Assembly (NCBI RefSeq): GCF_014652215.1
Contig: NZ_BMYJ01000011.1
Span: 57,081-121,080 of the forward strand
Source of the DNA: Neogemmobacter tilapiae
GTDB taxonomy: Bacteria; Pseudomonadota; Alphaproteobacteria; Rhodobacterales; Rhodobacteraceae
DNA: 64,000 nucleotides
Direction of reading: 5' to 3'
Shown here: positions 26,525 to 35,047 of the stretch, one piece after another
How positions within the stretch are numbered: the stretch's first letter is position 1
Layout: each line of letters opens with the position of its first letter
The notes under the pieces: model-generated
Databases searched by the model: none
Told to the model about the DNA's origin: nothing
The model's input: the letters and a program-made list of their open reading frames with translations, nothing else
Translations under genes and position numbers: made by a program

Positions 26525-27401
26525 CCAGCCGCCCCGGTGCCCCGCGACGGGCATTCCACAGCGTATATAGTCCCGCCCCCACAACAACACAGGTGCCAAG
26601 GATAACCGGCAGACCGAGCGGTTCGTGATAGATGAAAATGCCGATCAGCGTGACCAGCACGATTTGCAGATAGGCAAAGGGCTGCACGGTTGCAGCCTCG
26701 GTCACTTCATAGCAGCGGATCAGCACCCAGTTGGCCACCAGCGCGATCAGCGCATAGGCAGTGGTCATGCCCCAATCCAAGGGCGTCATGTTCTGCCAGT
26801 TCGGAAGACCGATGGCCGACACCAGAATAGCCCCGATCACGCCCGACCAGAACAGGCTGACAAAGCCCGGCTCATCCCGCGTCGTCAGGCGTGTCAGCAC
26901 CGAATAAAGTGCAAACATCAGTGCCGCCGACAGCGGCAGCAGCGAGGCAAAGGAAAAGACGCCCGACCCCGGTTGCAGGATGATCAGAACGCCGCTCATC
27001 CCGATGCCAATCGCCAACCAGTTCTGCCAAGTCACCTTTTCGCGCAGAATCGGCACCGACAGGGCCGCGATCAACAGGGGGCAGACGGCAAAGACGGCGT
27101 GGGAGTTAATCAGACCGATCAGCGTGTAGCCATAAACGATGACGCAGACCTCGGCGATCAGCAGACTGGCGCGGGCGATGTGCAGGAACGGATGATGGGT
27201 GCGGACAGCAGCGCGAAAGCCTTCGGGGCGGCGCAAGGCTAGCAGGATCACGAAACCGGCAAAGAACCAGTAGCGCACCATGATAACCATAAAGACATTG
27301 TAGGTTTCCGCCAGATAGCGGGAAAAGCCGTCCTGAATAGCGAACAGGGTGACGGCGGTCAGCATCAGGGCGATGCCCTTGCGTCGGTTCTGTTCGGTCA
27401 T
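26511..27401 (-). CDS. DMT-superfamily (EamA) transporter
   Basis: A 296-residue protein with ten hydrophobic helices arranged as two EamA repeats, for example FVILLALRRP/ITLLIAEVCVIVYGYTL-type helices in the first half and ILVTLIGIFIYHEPL in the second. Substrate is unknown. Its ATG overlaps the mnmD stop (ATGA), so it is translated from the mnmD transcript. Confidence 0.85.
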   Translation of the reverse strand: MTEQNRRKGIALMLTAVTLFAIQDGFSRYLAETYNVFMVIMVRYWFFAGFVILLALRRPEGFRAAVRTHHPFLHIARASLLIAEVCVIVYGYTLIGLINSHAVFAVCPLLIAALSVPILREKVTWQNWLAIGIGMSGVLIILQPGSGVFSFASLLPLSAALMFALYSVLTRLTTRDEPGFVSLFWSGVIGAILVSAIGLPNWQNMTPLDWGMTTAYALIALVANWVLIRCYEVTEAATVQPFAYLQIVLVTLIGIFIYHEPLGLPVILGTCVVVGAGLYTLWNARRGAPGRLVSRP

Positions 27402-28066
27402 TGGGGCAGGTATCCGGCGGTCATATGCCGCTTATGCCCGTGTCCGGGCCGACGTTCCACCACGAAACCGGCATCCTGCAAGGAGCGGCGGACATGGCCG
27501 GCGGCAGCATAGGTGGCGAACGTACCCCCCGGTGCCGTGTGGCGGGCAACTTCGGCCATCAATTCGGACGACCAGAGTTCGGGGTTCTTGGCCGGGGAAA
27601 AACCGTCCAGAAACCAGGCATCCGCACGTCCCCGCCATTGGGGCAGCGTTTCGCGCGCGTCGCCTATGATGATTTCGGCGTGGATGCCTGGCAGATGGAT
27701 CACCCGCGCACCCTTGGCCCATTGCTCAAGCAAGGGGTCGGCAAAGGCCGCAACGTCCGGAAAATGTGCCAGCGATTTCGCCATATCGACAGCATCCATC
27801 GGAAAGGCCTCGAAACTGGTAAAGCGCAGCAAACCCGGCCCCGCCCAAAGCTGCGCGGTGGCCAGCAGGTTCAACCCGGTGCCAAAACCCAGTTCCACAA
27901 TATGAAACCCATCGCGCAAGCGTCCCGGCAGCCCATTGCCCGCATGAAAGACATGACCCGTTTCGGCTAGACCGTTGTTCAAGCTGAAATAGGGGTCATC
28001 GAACCGCAGGGAAACCGGCACCCCATCGCGCCAGTCCAATGCATCGCTCTGGTCGTTTCCCGTCAT
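27398..28066 (-). CDS. mnmD: tRNA 5-aminomethyl-2-thiouridine methyltransferase, MnmD type
   Basis: A 222-residue SAM-dependent methyltransferase equal to the MnmC1 half of enterobacterial MnmC. The SAM motif is VELGFGTGLNLL. The family block WFLDGFSPAKNPELW follows, and GTFATYAAAGHVRRSLQDAG is near the end. It makes mnm5s2U34 in tRNAs for Lys/Glu/Gln. The start at 28066 (MTGNDQ) gives family length. The FAD partner is encoded divergently 46 bases away, so the two MnmC activities are split. Confidence 0.92.
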   Translation of the reverse strand: MTGNDQSDALDWRDGVPVSLRFDDPYFSLNNGLAETGHVFHAGNGLPGRLRDGFHIVELGFGTGLNLLATAQLWAGPGLLRFTSFEAFPMDAVDMAKSLAHFPDVAAFADPLLEQWAKGARVIHLPGIHAEIIIGDARETLPQWRGRADAWFLDGFSPAKNPELWSSELMAEVARHTAPGGTFATYAAAGHVRRSLQDAGFVVERRPGHGHKRHMTAGYLPQ

Positions 28067-28112
28067 TCGCCCTACACCCGATCGCAGCGCAACATGGGCA
28101 AGGGCGGGCGGA

Positions 28113-29120
28113 ATGTCCAGCAAGGCAATCTGGGTGATGGGGGCAGGCATCTTTGGCCTGTCCATCGCCTGGGAACTGGCGCAGCGCGGTGCCAAAGTCC
28201 GCGTCGTCGAAGTGGCGAGACCGGGTGCAGGCTCCAGCGGCGGGCTGGTCGGCGCAATGCAGCCGCATGTGCCAGAACAATGGAATGACAAAAAACAGTT
28301 CCAACTGGAAAGCCTGTTGATGGCACAGGCTTGGTGGCAAGCTGTCGAAGCGGCGGGTGGACAATCCAGTGGCTATGCGCGCTTGGGGCGGTTGCAGGCG
28401 GTCAGCGATGAGGTCGGGCTGGAATTGGCCCAGAGGCGCGCCGAATCGGCGCGCGAGCTGTGGCAAGGTCAGGCCGTGTGGCAACTGGTCCGCGCCACTG
28501 GCGGTTGGGAACCCCCTTCGCCCAGCGGCTGGCTGATCCGGGATACGCTCAGCGCAAGGCTGCATCCACGCATGGCTCTAACAGCGCTATTGGCCGCGTT
28601 GGCCAGCAAGTGCATTCAAGTGGAGGATGGGGACAGTCCGGGCGATGGCACCGTGATCTGGGCAACCGGGGTTGATGGATTGCGTGCGATGGGGCAAGGC
28701 GACGGGGTCAAGGGCCAAGCCCTATCGCTGGCCCTTGATCAGCGCAGGTTGCCACAGATCTATGCCGATGGTTTGCACATTGTGCCTCATGCCGATGGCA
28801 CAATCGGCATCGGATCAACCAGTGAACGCACATGGGAGAATGCCCATTCCACCGATGGACAATTGGACGCAATGCATCAAAAGGCTATCGCCCTGCTGCC
28901 GGTTCTGGCCAAAGCCCCCCTCCTGCACCGCTGGGCCGGTCTGCGCCCGCGCGCCAAGTCACGTGCCCCGCTTCTCGGCCCTTGGCCCGGGCGCCCAGGC
29001 CATTTTGTCGCAAACGGCGGTTTCAAGATCGGCTTTGGCGTAGCGCCCAAGATTGCAACGACTATGTCAGAACTCATCCTAGACGGGTTTGACGCAATTC
29101 CGCCCTCCTTCCACACCTGA
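28113..29120 (+). CDS. FAD-dependent oxidoreductase, DAO family (MnmC2-like candidate)
   Basis: 335 residues with the dinucleotide motif WVMGAGIFGLSIAWELAQRG and the DAO C-terminal pattern WAGLRPRAKSRAPLLGPW then GFKIGFGVAPK. The divergent position next to mnmD suggests it supplies the cmnm5-to-nm5 deacetylating oxidase step done by the MnmC C-terminal domain in enterobacteria. It is shorter than many DAO enzymes and could instead be a glycine/amino-acid oxidase, so the tRNA role is inferred. Confidence 0.75.
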   Translation: MSSKAIWVMGAGIFGLSIAWELAQRGAKVRVVEVARPGAGSSGGLVGAMQPHVPEQWNDKKQFQLESLLMAQAWWQAVEAAGGQSSGYARLGRLQAVSDEVGLELAQRRAESARELWQGQAVWQLVRATGGWEPPSPSGWLIRDTLSARLHPRMALTALLAALASKCIQVEDGDSPGDGTVIWATGVDGLRAMGQGDGVKGQALSLALDQRRLPQIYADGLHIVPHADGTIGIGSTSERTWENAHSTDGQLDAMHQKAIALLPVLAKAPLLHRWAGLRPRAKSRAPLLGPWPGRPGHFVANGGFKIGFGVAPKIATTMSELILDGFDAIPPSFHT

Positions 29121-29501
29121 TTCGAAGACCATTTTCAGCGCTGTCTGTATCTTTGCGCACAGACGGGGCCATATTCAGCCTGACAAAGTGCAATCACCGG
29201 ACAGGCAACTGGCCCCACCAGCGCCTGAGATTTCCCCAGATCGTTTCCGGAGCTTGCCAGGGCCTCTGTTTCCCAGACTGCCTGCTCTCGCAATATTGGT
29301 CCCAACCGAGAGATCCTGCGGCTGATTCCCTTCAGCCGCAGGATGCAGGTTGGGCAAAGGCATCTTCATCTGAGTGTTGGGTTTCTGTGTCCAAGGGCAC
29401 AGAAACAACCTCTGATTGAGTGTCAAACAGGCGACGCCAGTGCGTTTCTTGGCTTTGCAAGTTTCCCCCGATTCCCCCGCAATCCCGCCCGGACCTTGCC
29501 C
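29121..29501. other. 381-base intergenic region with two stem-loops
   Basis: No gene is recognised. A perfect 13-base-pair hairpin (arms at 29313-29325 and 29332-29344, loop TTCCCT, arm ATCCTGCGGCTGA) and a second one of nine pairs (GTTTCTGTG / CACAGAAAC, 29381-29389 and 29398-29406) lie between the oxidoreductase stop and the Crp-type gene. A small TTGAGTGTCAA palindrome follows at about 29416. The first hairpin could end the oxidoreductase transcript, although no T-run follows; the second could be an operator of the regulator gene. Confidence 0.5.
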
Positions 29502-30182
29502 ATGCTTCTGGATTCCAGACAGCTTGCCCTTGTCCAACACCTGCGTCGCGCGCCGGTGTTTCAGGGATTGGAGCGCGGGCATCTGGACTATCTGGCCCGC
29601 CATGCCCGATTGGTCTCGCATGGGCGCGGCGCCACGATCCAATCGCAGGATGAAAGACCCACCCATCTGCGGCTATGTGTCAATGGTCGGATCGACAAAC
29701 GGGTCTTCGGTCAAAACGGGCAAGACATTGTTGTTCGTACCTTTGGACCGGGTGGCATTTTTGGCCACGAATGCCTGGCAGACGATACAACGCCCACGCC
29801 CTGTGCGCATGTCGCAGCCGAGCCAAGCGCCACAATAGAGATCACCGCCGCCCAAGCGGAGCCTCTTCTGCAAGACCCACGCTTTGCCCGCGCCCTGCAC
29901 GCCGATCTGGCGCGCGAAATTCAGGCGATGGACCGCTTCATCCGCCGCATGCTCGTCTGCAATCTTGAGGCGCGGATTGCCCATTACCTGCGTGACCATC
30001 TGACCGGCGACGACATTCTTCTGCCCGACAGCCAGCCGCGGATCGCGGCCAAGGTGAATGCCAGTCGGACACGGGTCAACATCACGCTGCAAAACTGGGT
30101 CAAGTCCGGCGAGATCAAGGTCAGCCGAAACCGCGTGACGATCCAAAGCGAACAGTTCTGGAAAAAGTATCTCGTGGAATGA
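29502..30182 (+). CDS. Crp/Fnr-family transcriptional regulator at the R-body locus
   Basis: 226 residues. The N-terminal cyclic-nucleotide-binding fold runs from about 15 to 125 (VFGQNGQDIVVRTFGPGGIFGHE in part). The C-terminus is a Crp winged helix (ARIAHYLRDHL, then PRIAAKVNASRTRVNITLQNW). No FNR-type N-terminal cysteine cluster is seen. The start at 29502 (MLLDSRQ) begins the recognisable domain; the longer frame upstream runs through the hairpins. The stop overlaps a possible ATG of the sigma-factor frame, so it probably heads the locus and controls it. Confidence 0.82.
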   Translation: MLLDSRQLALVQHLRRAPVFQGLERGHLDYLARHARLVSHGRGATIQSQDERPTHLRLCVNGRIDKRVFGQNGQDIVVRTFGPGGIFGHECLADDTTPTPCAHVAAEPSATIEITAAQAEPLLQDPRFARALHADLAREIQAMDRFIRRMLVCNLEARIAHYLRDHLTGDDILLPDSQPRIAAKVNASRTRVNITLQNWVKSGEIKVSRNRVTIQSEQFWKKYLVE

Positions 30183-30277
30183 AACCAGCCCGGAATCTGC
30201 ATTCAACTGTTACCTGCGTAACAGGGCCTTGGCCCCGCCCTGTCGCATGGTCCGCCTTAGCCAAGGGGGCGGAACCG

Positions 30278-30916
30278 ATGTATGCAGCAACCTTCTTTCA
30301 CGATGCCGACGGCACCAGCGCCGTGGCCGAGATTGATCGGATCTGGCGGGCTGAATATCCCGCCCTGATCCGCCGCGCCCGCCGTTATGCAAGGGGGCAA
30401 GAGGATGTGGCCGAAGCCATGGTCGCCCAGACCGCCCTGCGCATTCTGGGCCATGTCCGCCGCGGGCAACTGCCCATCAGCAACATGGAGTCGCTGTTCT
30501 ATGTTTCGTTGCGCAACACCGCGCTCGATTACTGGCGCGGCCAGAACCGCCGCCAGCGCACCTTTGAACCCTTTCCCGACCTGACCCCGGAAAGCGCCCG
30601 CGACACACTGGACGCCCCGGCGCAACTGCTCGCCCGGCAAGAAATGGACCGTGCCATGCGGGCGGCACGGCAGTTGGCCGCCCATCTGCGCGAGCTTTTT
30701 GATCTGCATATCGTCGAAGGCCGCTCCTACCGCGAAATCGCCGAAAGGCTGGACATCAGCGAGGCTTTGGCCCGCAAGCGGATGCAACTGGCCCGTCAGG
30801 CCTTGCGTCGTGCGCTGGATGATATTGACCCACCCAAGAAAGTGGCACCAACCGTTCACAACCCAAAGATGCGCGCGTCCTTTCCTTTTGACACACCGAA
30901 AAGCGCAAGGGGTTAG
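30278..30916 (+). CDS. RNA polymerase sigma factor, ECF-like, of the R-body locus
   Basis: About 212 residues with region 2 (RIWRAEYPALIRRARRYARG, then NTALDYWRGQNRRQR for the -10 recognition helix) and region 4 (REIAERLDISEALARKRMQLARQ helix-turn-helix). The ATG at 30278 has GGGGGCGGAACC in front and is preferred; an alternative ATG at 30179 would overlap the Crp stop (ATGA) and add 33 non-conserved residues. Sigma factors are common companions of reb genes, and this one stops three bases before the first rebB. It probably drives the structural genes. Confidence 0.85.
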   Translation: MYAATFFHDADGTSAVAEIDRIWRAEYPALIRRARRYARGQEDVAEAMVAQTALRILGHVRRGQLPISNMESLFYVSLRNTALDYWRGQNRRQRTFEPFPDLTPESARDTLDAPAQLLARQEMDRAMRAARQLAAHLRELFDLHIVEGRSYREIAERLDISEALARKRMQLARQALRRALDDIDPPKKVAPTVHNPKMRASFPFDTPKSARG

Positions 30917-30919
30917 CCG

Positions 30920-31192
30920 ATGTCCGGGACAGTGAATTCGCAGATCACCGATGCCGTCACCCAGACCAATGTCAATGTGGTGGCCTCTTCCCCGGCCGAA
31001 GCCTTGGGCATGCTTTACCAGATGGCGACCCATTCGGCGGGCCTTTCCCTGCAAAACGCGGTCAGCAGCCAGCAGAATCTGAACCAGATCGCCAATGCCG
31101 TCGTCGCCACCGCCGTCCGCGAGATCCTCGCCTTGGGCGGGGGAAGCAGCAGCTCGTCTTCGTCCAGCGGCGGCGGCGGCAAAACCACCTGA
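30920..31192 (+). CDS. RebB-family R-body protein (copy 1)
   Basis: A 90-residue RebB-family (killing-trait) protein. The family motif is SQITDAVTQTNVNVVASSPAEALG, of which residues 7-17 (QITDAVTQTNV) are most conserved, followed by MATHSAGLSLQNAV. The C-terminus is unusual: a Gly-Ser run, GGGSSSSSSSSGGGG, then KTT, in place of the YSLDT-type ending of the two other copies. RebB-like polypeptides polymerise into R-bodies, coiled ribbons that can extend and rupture membranes. The gene is three bases after the sigma-factor stop. Confidence 0.85.
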   Translation: MSGTVNSQITDAVTQTNVNVVASSPAEALGMLYQMATHSAGLSLQNAVSSQQNLNQIANAVVATAVREILALGGGSSSSSSSSGGGGKTT

Positions 31193-31227
31193 CACCGTGA
31201 AACCCAGCGTCGGGGGGCGCGCGAACC

Positions 31228-32034
31228 ATGTTCAGATTTCTAAAAAACCTGCGGAAAGAGCCTGAGATGGCCAATGCCATCGCGAATCCTTCTGCCCAGC
31301 TCGACAGTGATCTTCTGTCTGCCGAAGAGATTCTGGGCACTGTCGAAAAGGATGCAGAGGTCGCCTTGGAGGCGCCACTAACGGCCGCAGCGGCCAATGT
31401 TCGGCAGGCCGCAGCCAATGCCAAAAACGCGGGCAAGACGGTGCTGACCGGCGAGATCAATCCCCCCCCAGCGCCGCCCGTTTCGGTCTTGTCGGCCTAT
31501 CGCCAGCGCAACATGGCCCCCCGCGTCAATCTGGCCGTGGACAATGCCGCGCCCAGTTCCAACTATCCCCGCCCCCTTGGCGGGTCCCCATTGACCGGCG
31601 GCCCCGTGGCCCCCGGCGGTCCGACGGATACCTCGGCGCTGAACCAGTCGGTGGTGCAAAGCATCCAGTTTACCAATGCCCAGGCCATTGACGCGGCCAC
31701 GGCAATGATCGTGACGCCCGCCGATCAGATGATCGGTCAGGCCGCCGGTTTGGCAGCGCTGTCGTCGGCCCAGTATTACGACAGCATGACCAAGGTCGTC
31801 TTGGCCGCCCAGACCCGCATTCTGCAAAAGATCACGCAGGATGTGGTCGATGAAAACTACCTCCCGGCTTTGGAAGACAGCGGCATCTTGGCCGTCACCG
31901 AGATCCTTCTGGCCGGAGCCATGGCCGTCGCCGCAGCCGGTGGCGCGATGGAGGCCGCCAGCGCGGGCTTTGCCATCGGCCAATTGAACAAGGCCAGCGC
32001 CGCCAACCCCGTCCCGCCGATGCCGCAGGGCTGA
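31228..32034 (+). CDS. Reb-locus protein, 268 aa, with RebB-like C-terminal half
   Basis: The N-terminal half is acidic/Ala-rich, then Pro-rich (NPPPAPPVSVLSAYR, RPLGGSPLTGGPVAPGG). The C-terminal half reads NQSVVQSIQFTNAQAIDAAT, SAQYYDSMTKVVLAAQTRIL and a hydrophobic Ala/Gly-rich segment (ILLAGAMAVAAAGGAMEAAS). The Gln-Ser-x-x-x-x-Thr-Asn-x pattern followed by an Ala-rich helix resembles a diverged RebB unit. It may be a second ribbon component or an anchoring/membrane-facing part. A start at 31267 (MANAIAN) is also possible. Confidence 0.6.
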   Translation: MFRFLKNLRKEPEMANAIANPSAQLDSDLLSAEEILGTVEKDAEVALEAPLTAAAANVRQAAANAKNAGKTVLTGEINPPPAPPVSVLSAYRQRNMAPRVNLAVDNAAPSSNYPRPLGGSPLTGGPVAPGGPTDTSALNQSVVQSIQFTNAQAIDAATAMIVTPADQMIGQAAGLAALSSAQYYDSMTKVVLAAQTRILQKITQDVVDENYLPALEDSGILAVTEILLAGAMAVAAAGGAMEAASAGFAIGQLNKASAANPVPPMPQG

Positions 32035-32072
32035 TCAGCCACGTTTTCCACGTATGAAAAAGGAACAGGATT

Positions 32073-33539
32073 ATGGGTTTTGTTGCGGATGTGAACGAGG
32101 TCAAATGGCTGGTCGGATCGCAAGTCGATGACGCACGGCGTGTGATGCGCGAGGTGGACAGTTGCTATCTGATGCGCATTCTGGACCACCTTTTCGCACA
32201 GGGTGGGGCCATGCACGGCATTGGCAAACGCGCCCAAAAGATTTGTGATCAAGCCCGTGCAGTGATCGCCCAGCAACAGATTGCCCAACCTCTTCGGGCG
32301 GGTGCGAACCAGCCTTATGACGTTTTTGATATCTACAACATCGCCCCGCCCCAGCAGGGCGATGACCCCTATGCGCCAGCCAAGGCCCAGATCAGGCGAC
32401 TGGCCACGATCAACATCTACAATGGCGACACCCTTCTAAGCCCCCTGGCCATCGGCGATTTCAGCAGTGCCTTTGCCGATATGCTGGGCGCATTGCCGGG
32501 GCAGAATGCGAACCCTGCACCCAACGCCCACTTGACCGAGTTGAAAACGCTTCTGGGCAGCCTTCAAGACCCGGTGGCGTTCAACCGCCTGACAAACCGT
32601 TCGCGTGTCTTTCGCCGCAACATCTTTGAACAGGGGCCGGATGTGGGGCTGGTCAACTGGTACCTGCCGCCCGAGGATGTGTTGGGCGCCATGGATCGGA
32701 TGCTTGGCTACTACGAAACGGCCGATATCTCCGGATCGACCACGGACGCGCTGGGCGCCTTGGCAATGCTGTCGACGACTGTCGAGAACCCACATTTCAT
32801 GCAGATCGGCACGGCGGATCAGATCCGTCACAGCATCGTCGAGATGATCAACAACGGCAGAGCTTTTGCTTCCTTCGCCACGATTGTCGCCCAGCAACAT
32901 CATTCGCTGCCCGAATCTATGATGGCAATCAACCTGATTCCGCCTGTGGCGCTGCACCAGCAGGCGAACCAGAACGCCATTGATCGCTTCTATTCGCCCT
33001 ATCTGACCAACAGTGATTTCGCTGCATTTGCTGCAATCTACACCGACTGGAAAGCCGCCCGCGCCTCCACGCTCAAGATTTCCAATATCGCCCCGAACGT
33101 GGCCTATACGCTGTTTGTTCTACAAGATGTCTATCAGATGCCCAACAAGCCGGAACTCCGGCATGAGGTCGGCCTGATTGTCGGCCTGTCATTGGTCGGT
33201 ACGGCCCGTGCCGACAATGACCTGAACCCGAACATTTTTGGACGAAACGCCTACAATGCCTTTGTTGGCGGGCTGAATACCCCAGGGCCCGGCCCGGCCC
33301 CTTCGCTCCAACGACTTTCAGCCAGAATTCTGCCGGGGGCCGCCGCCGCCGCCCCGCTGATTAACGGGGCCTTCAACCCCTTGCTGGCTGGACGTGCGGC
33401 CGATGTTCGAACCGCCGTTACCAAGGGGATGATGTTACCCCCCGGGGTTCTGCAAAACGCAGCCAATTATGTCGAACTGATCGAACCCTTCGTCGGCAGC
33501 CCGATCTATGGCGTGGTGCAGACGGTCGCCGCGGCCTGA
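32073..33539 (+). CDS. Unrecognised Reb-locus protein, 488 aa
   Basis: No family is recognised. The composition is that of a soluble, largely helical protein with no signal peptide and no clear membrane segment; Asn, Gln and Ala are frequent. Internal stretches such as YDVFDIYNIAPP, NPHFMQIGTADQIRHSIVEM and NVAYTLFVLQDVYQMPNKPEL have no known catalytic motif. It lies between the 268-residue Reb-like protein and three short genes, all in one direction with 20-40 base gaps. A structural or assembly role in R-body formation is a position-based guess. Confidence 0.8.
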   Translation: MGFVADVNEVKWLVGSQVDDARRVMREVDSCYLMRILDHLFAQGGAMHGIGKRAQKICDQARAVIAQQQIAQPLRAGANQPYDVFDIYNIAPPQQGDDPYAPAKAQIRRLATINIYNGDTLLSPLAIGDFSSAFADMLGALPGQNANPAPNAHLTELKTLLGSLQDPVAFNRLTNRSRVFRRNIFEQGPDVGLVNWYLPPEDVLGAMDRMLGYYETADISGSTTDALGALAMLSTTVENPHFMQIGTADQIRHSIVEMINNGRAFASFATIVAQQHHSLPESMMAINLIPPVALHQQANQNAIDRFYSPYLTNSDFAAFAAIYTDWKAARASTLKISNIAPNVAYTLFVLQDVYQMPNKPELRHEVGLIVGLSLVGTARADNDLNPNIFGRNAYNAFVGGLNTPGPGPAPSLQRLSARILPGAAAAAPLINGAFNPLLAGRAADVRTAVTKGMMLPPGVLQNAANYVELIEPFVGSPIYGVVQTVAAA

Positions 33540-33566
33540 TTTTCCCAGAACTCAAGGAGAAAAAAG

Positions 33567-33875
33567 ATGATGGAAGAACGTTTGATGCGTCTTTGTGACG
33601 AGGTGGATCAGCTTTTGGCACAGGTGCTGGCCGACTGGTCGAATTCGATGGTGGACACCTATCGTCCAACCGGGTTCCCCTTTGATCGGCTGGCAGGTGA
33701 GTTGAACGAGGCGCGCAACGCGCTGTATCGCGGCTACCTGATCGTGGAGCCTGGCAGTCGTCGGCACCGTCGGCATGACGATAGCGAACCCGAGACGCTT
33801 CGGCGGACGATCAAGATCGACGTGGACGAAGAAGAAGTTTCTCCGTCGCGGCTTGGCCCGAAAAGCAAGAGGTAG
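33567..33875 (+). CDS. Unrecognised small Reb-locus protein, 102 aa
   Basis: A 102-residue acidic/basic mixed protein starting MMEERLMRLCDEVDQLLAQV. A strong AAGGAG lies ahead of the ATG. The C-terminus is highly charged (RRTIKIDVDEEEVSPSRLGPK). No motif is recognised. It ends five bases before the next gene, indicating tight co-expression. A chaperone-like or adaptor role is speculative. Confidence 0.72.
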   Translation: MMEERLMRLCDEVDQLLAQVLADWSNSMVDTYRPTGFPFDRLAGELNEARNALYRGYLIVEPGSRRHRRHDDSEPETLRRTIKIDVDEEEVSPSRLGPKSKR

Positions 33876-33880
33876 CCGCC

Positions 33881-34591
33881 ATGAGCCGGGCCGAACAAGA
33901 TCTCCTACGGCTGTTGACCGTGGCGCGGGCCTGGCTTGACCGCGACCTTTCGGAAACGCAGGTTCTTCAACTTCTGACTTGGTTGCTTGAGACCGATGCC
34001 GCTGCCCCTGCGGGCAGCGACCCGGTGGGCAGCAACTTGGCTGCGGCCCGGGCTGCCATCCGGACCAACCGCCAAGCCACAGAAAACGCCATCAATGCGG
34101 TGATGAACGTGGCCCAACTGGATGCCCGCTCGGCCATTGCGCAAGCGGCGGCCATTGGCGGCTATCCCAACCCCGGCAGCCCTGCCGCCGTTGGTTATCA
34201 AGCGCCCGCGACAAATCATCACCACCCACCCCCTGCCATTTCCGGCGACCCCAAGATTGATGCGCTTCTGGCCGAGGCGCGCAATCTGGCGGATCTACGG
34301 GAGAGATCAGCCAGCCTTCCTGGCCCGGCAAACGCGGCCTTAGGCAGTTTTGCGGGGCGGCTGGAGCGGTTGATCGAAACGCAGGTCGCTGAACAAAGCC
34401 TGCGCAAGGCCGAGAAAGAAACTGAGGCTCTGGAGGCTAGGCTGAAGCGCGAAATTGCCGAACTGCGGGCAGAGACACTGGCCCTGCAAGCGGCACTGAA
34501 GAAAGACCTCGACCGCGAAATTGCGGCGGTCGTGCCCCCCGACGAACGCCTGCCAAAAGAGACGGAAAGACCGTCACATAGCGGCGGATGA
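33881..34591 (+). CDS. Coiled-coil Reb-locus protein, 236 aa
   Basis: No family is recognised. Residues near 10-40 are helical and leucine-rich (LLRLLTVARAWLDRDLS). A low-complexity linker (GYPNPGSPAAVGYQAPATNHHHPPP) spans about 105-130. Residues about 165-215 form a clear heptad coiled coil (ETQVAEQSLRKAEKETEALE, EARLKREIAELRAETLALQA). It could scaffold ribbon assembly. It precedes the two tandem rebB copies by 47 bases. Confidence 0.75.
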   Translation: MSRAEQDLLRLLTVARAWLDRDLSETQVLQLLTWLLETDAAAPAGSDPVGSNLAAARAAIRTNRQATENAINAVMNVAQLDARSAIAQAAAIGGYPNPGSPAAVGYQAPATNHHHPPPAISGDPKIDALLAEARNLADLRERSASLPGPANAALGSFAGRLERLIETQVAEQSLRKAEKETEALEARLKREIAELRAETLALQAALKKDLDREIAAVVPPDERLPKETERPSHSGG

Positions 34592-34638
34592 AACGTCAAC
34601 ATCTTTGTTTCAACCTTCTGACATGAAAGGGAAATATC

Positions 34639-34971
34639 ATGACAGCAGTGACGGCGGTGAATGATCGGATCACCGATGCGGTGACCCAGTCCAACGTGCA
34701 GGTCGTGGCCGATGGGCCCGCCTTGGCCATGGCCTCGGTCTATCAGACCATGGCCCATTCGACGGGTATTCTGCTGCAAAACAGCGTGGCCGCGACCCAG
34801 CAGCAGAACACACTGTCGCAGGCTGCGACGAACCAAGGCGTGATGCAGGTTTACAGCCTCGACACCACCGCAGCTGCCGCCTCGACGCAAAAGATCGGTC
34901 AGACCGGCACGCCCGACAGCATGGCGTCCTTCCTCGGCCTGATCGCCGCTTTCCAGCAGCCGCAGTCCTAA
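34639..34971 (+). CDS. RebB-family R-body protein (copy 2)
   Basis: A 110-residue RebB-family protein with NDRITDAVTQSNVQVVADGP, YQTMAHSTGILLQNSVAATQ and the C-terminal GTPDSMASFLGLIAAFQ. It closely resembles copy 3 downstream over its whole length (for example VMQVYSLDT versus VMQIYSLDT), so the two arose by tandem duplication. Length and motif match canonical R-body subunits. A GAAAGGGAAAT leader precedes the ATG. Confidence 0.9.
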   Translation: MTAVTAVNDRITDAVTQSNVQVVADGPALAMASVYQTMAHSTGILLQNSVAATQQQNTLSQAATNQGVMQVYSLDTTAAAASTQKIGQTGTPDSMASFLGLIAAFQQPQS

Positions 34972-35047
34972 CGCCGCTGCCGCCCCGCCCTTGGCAGGCT
35001 AACCCCTGCCATGAATGACCAAACCAACCCAACCAAGGAGAAAGACG

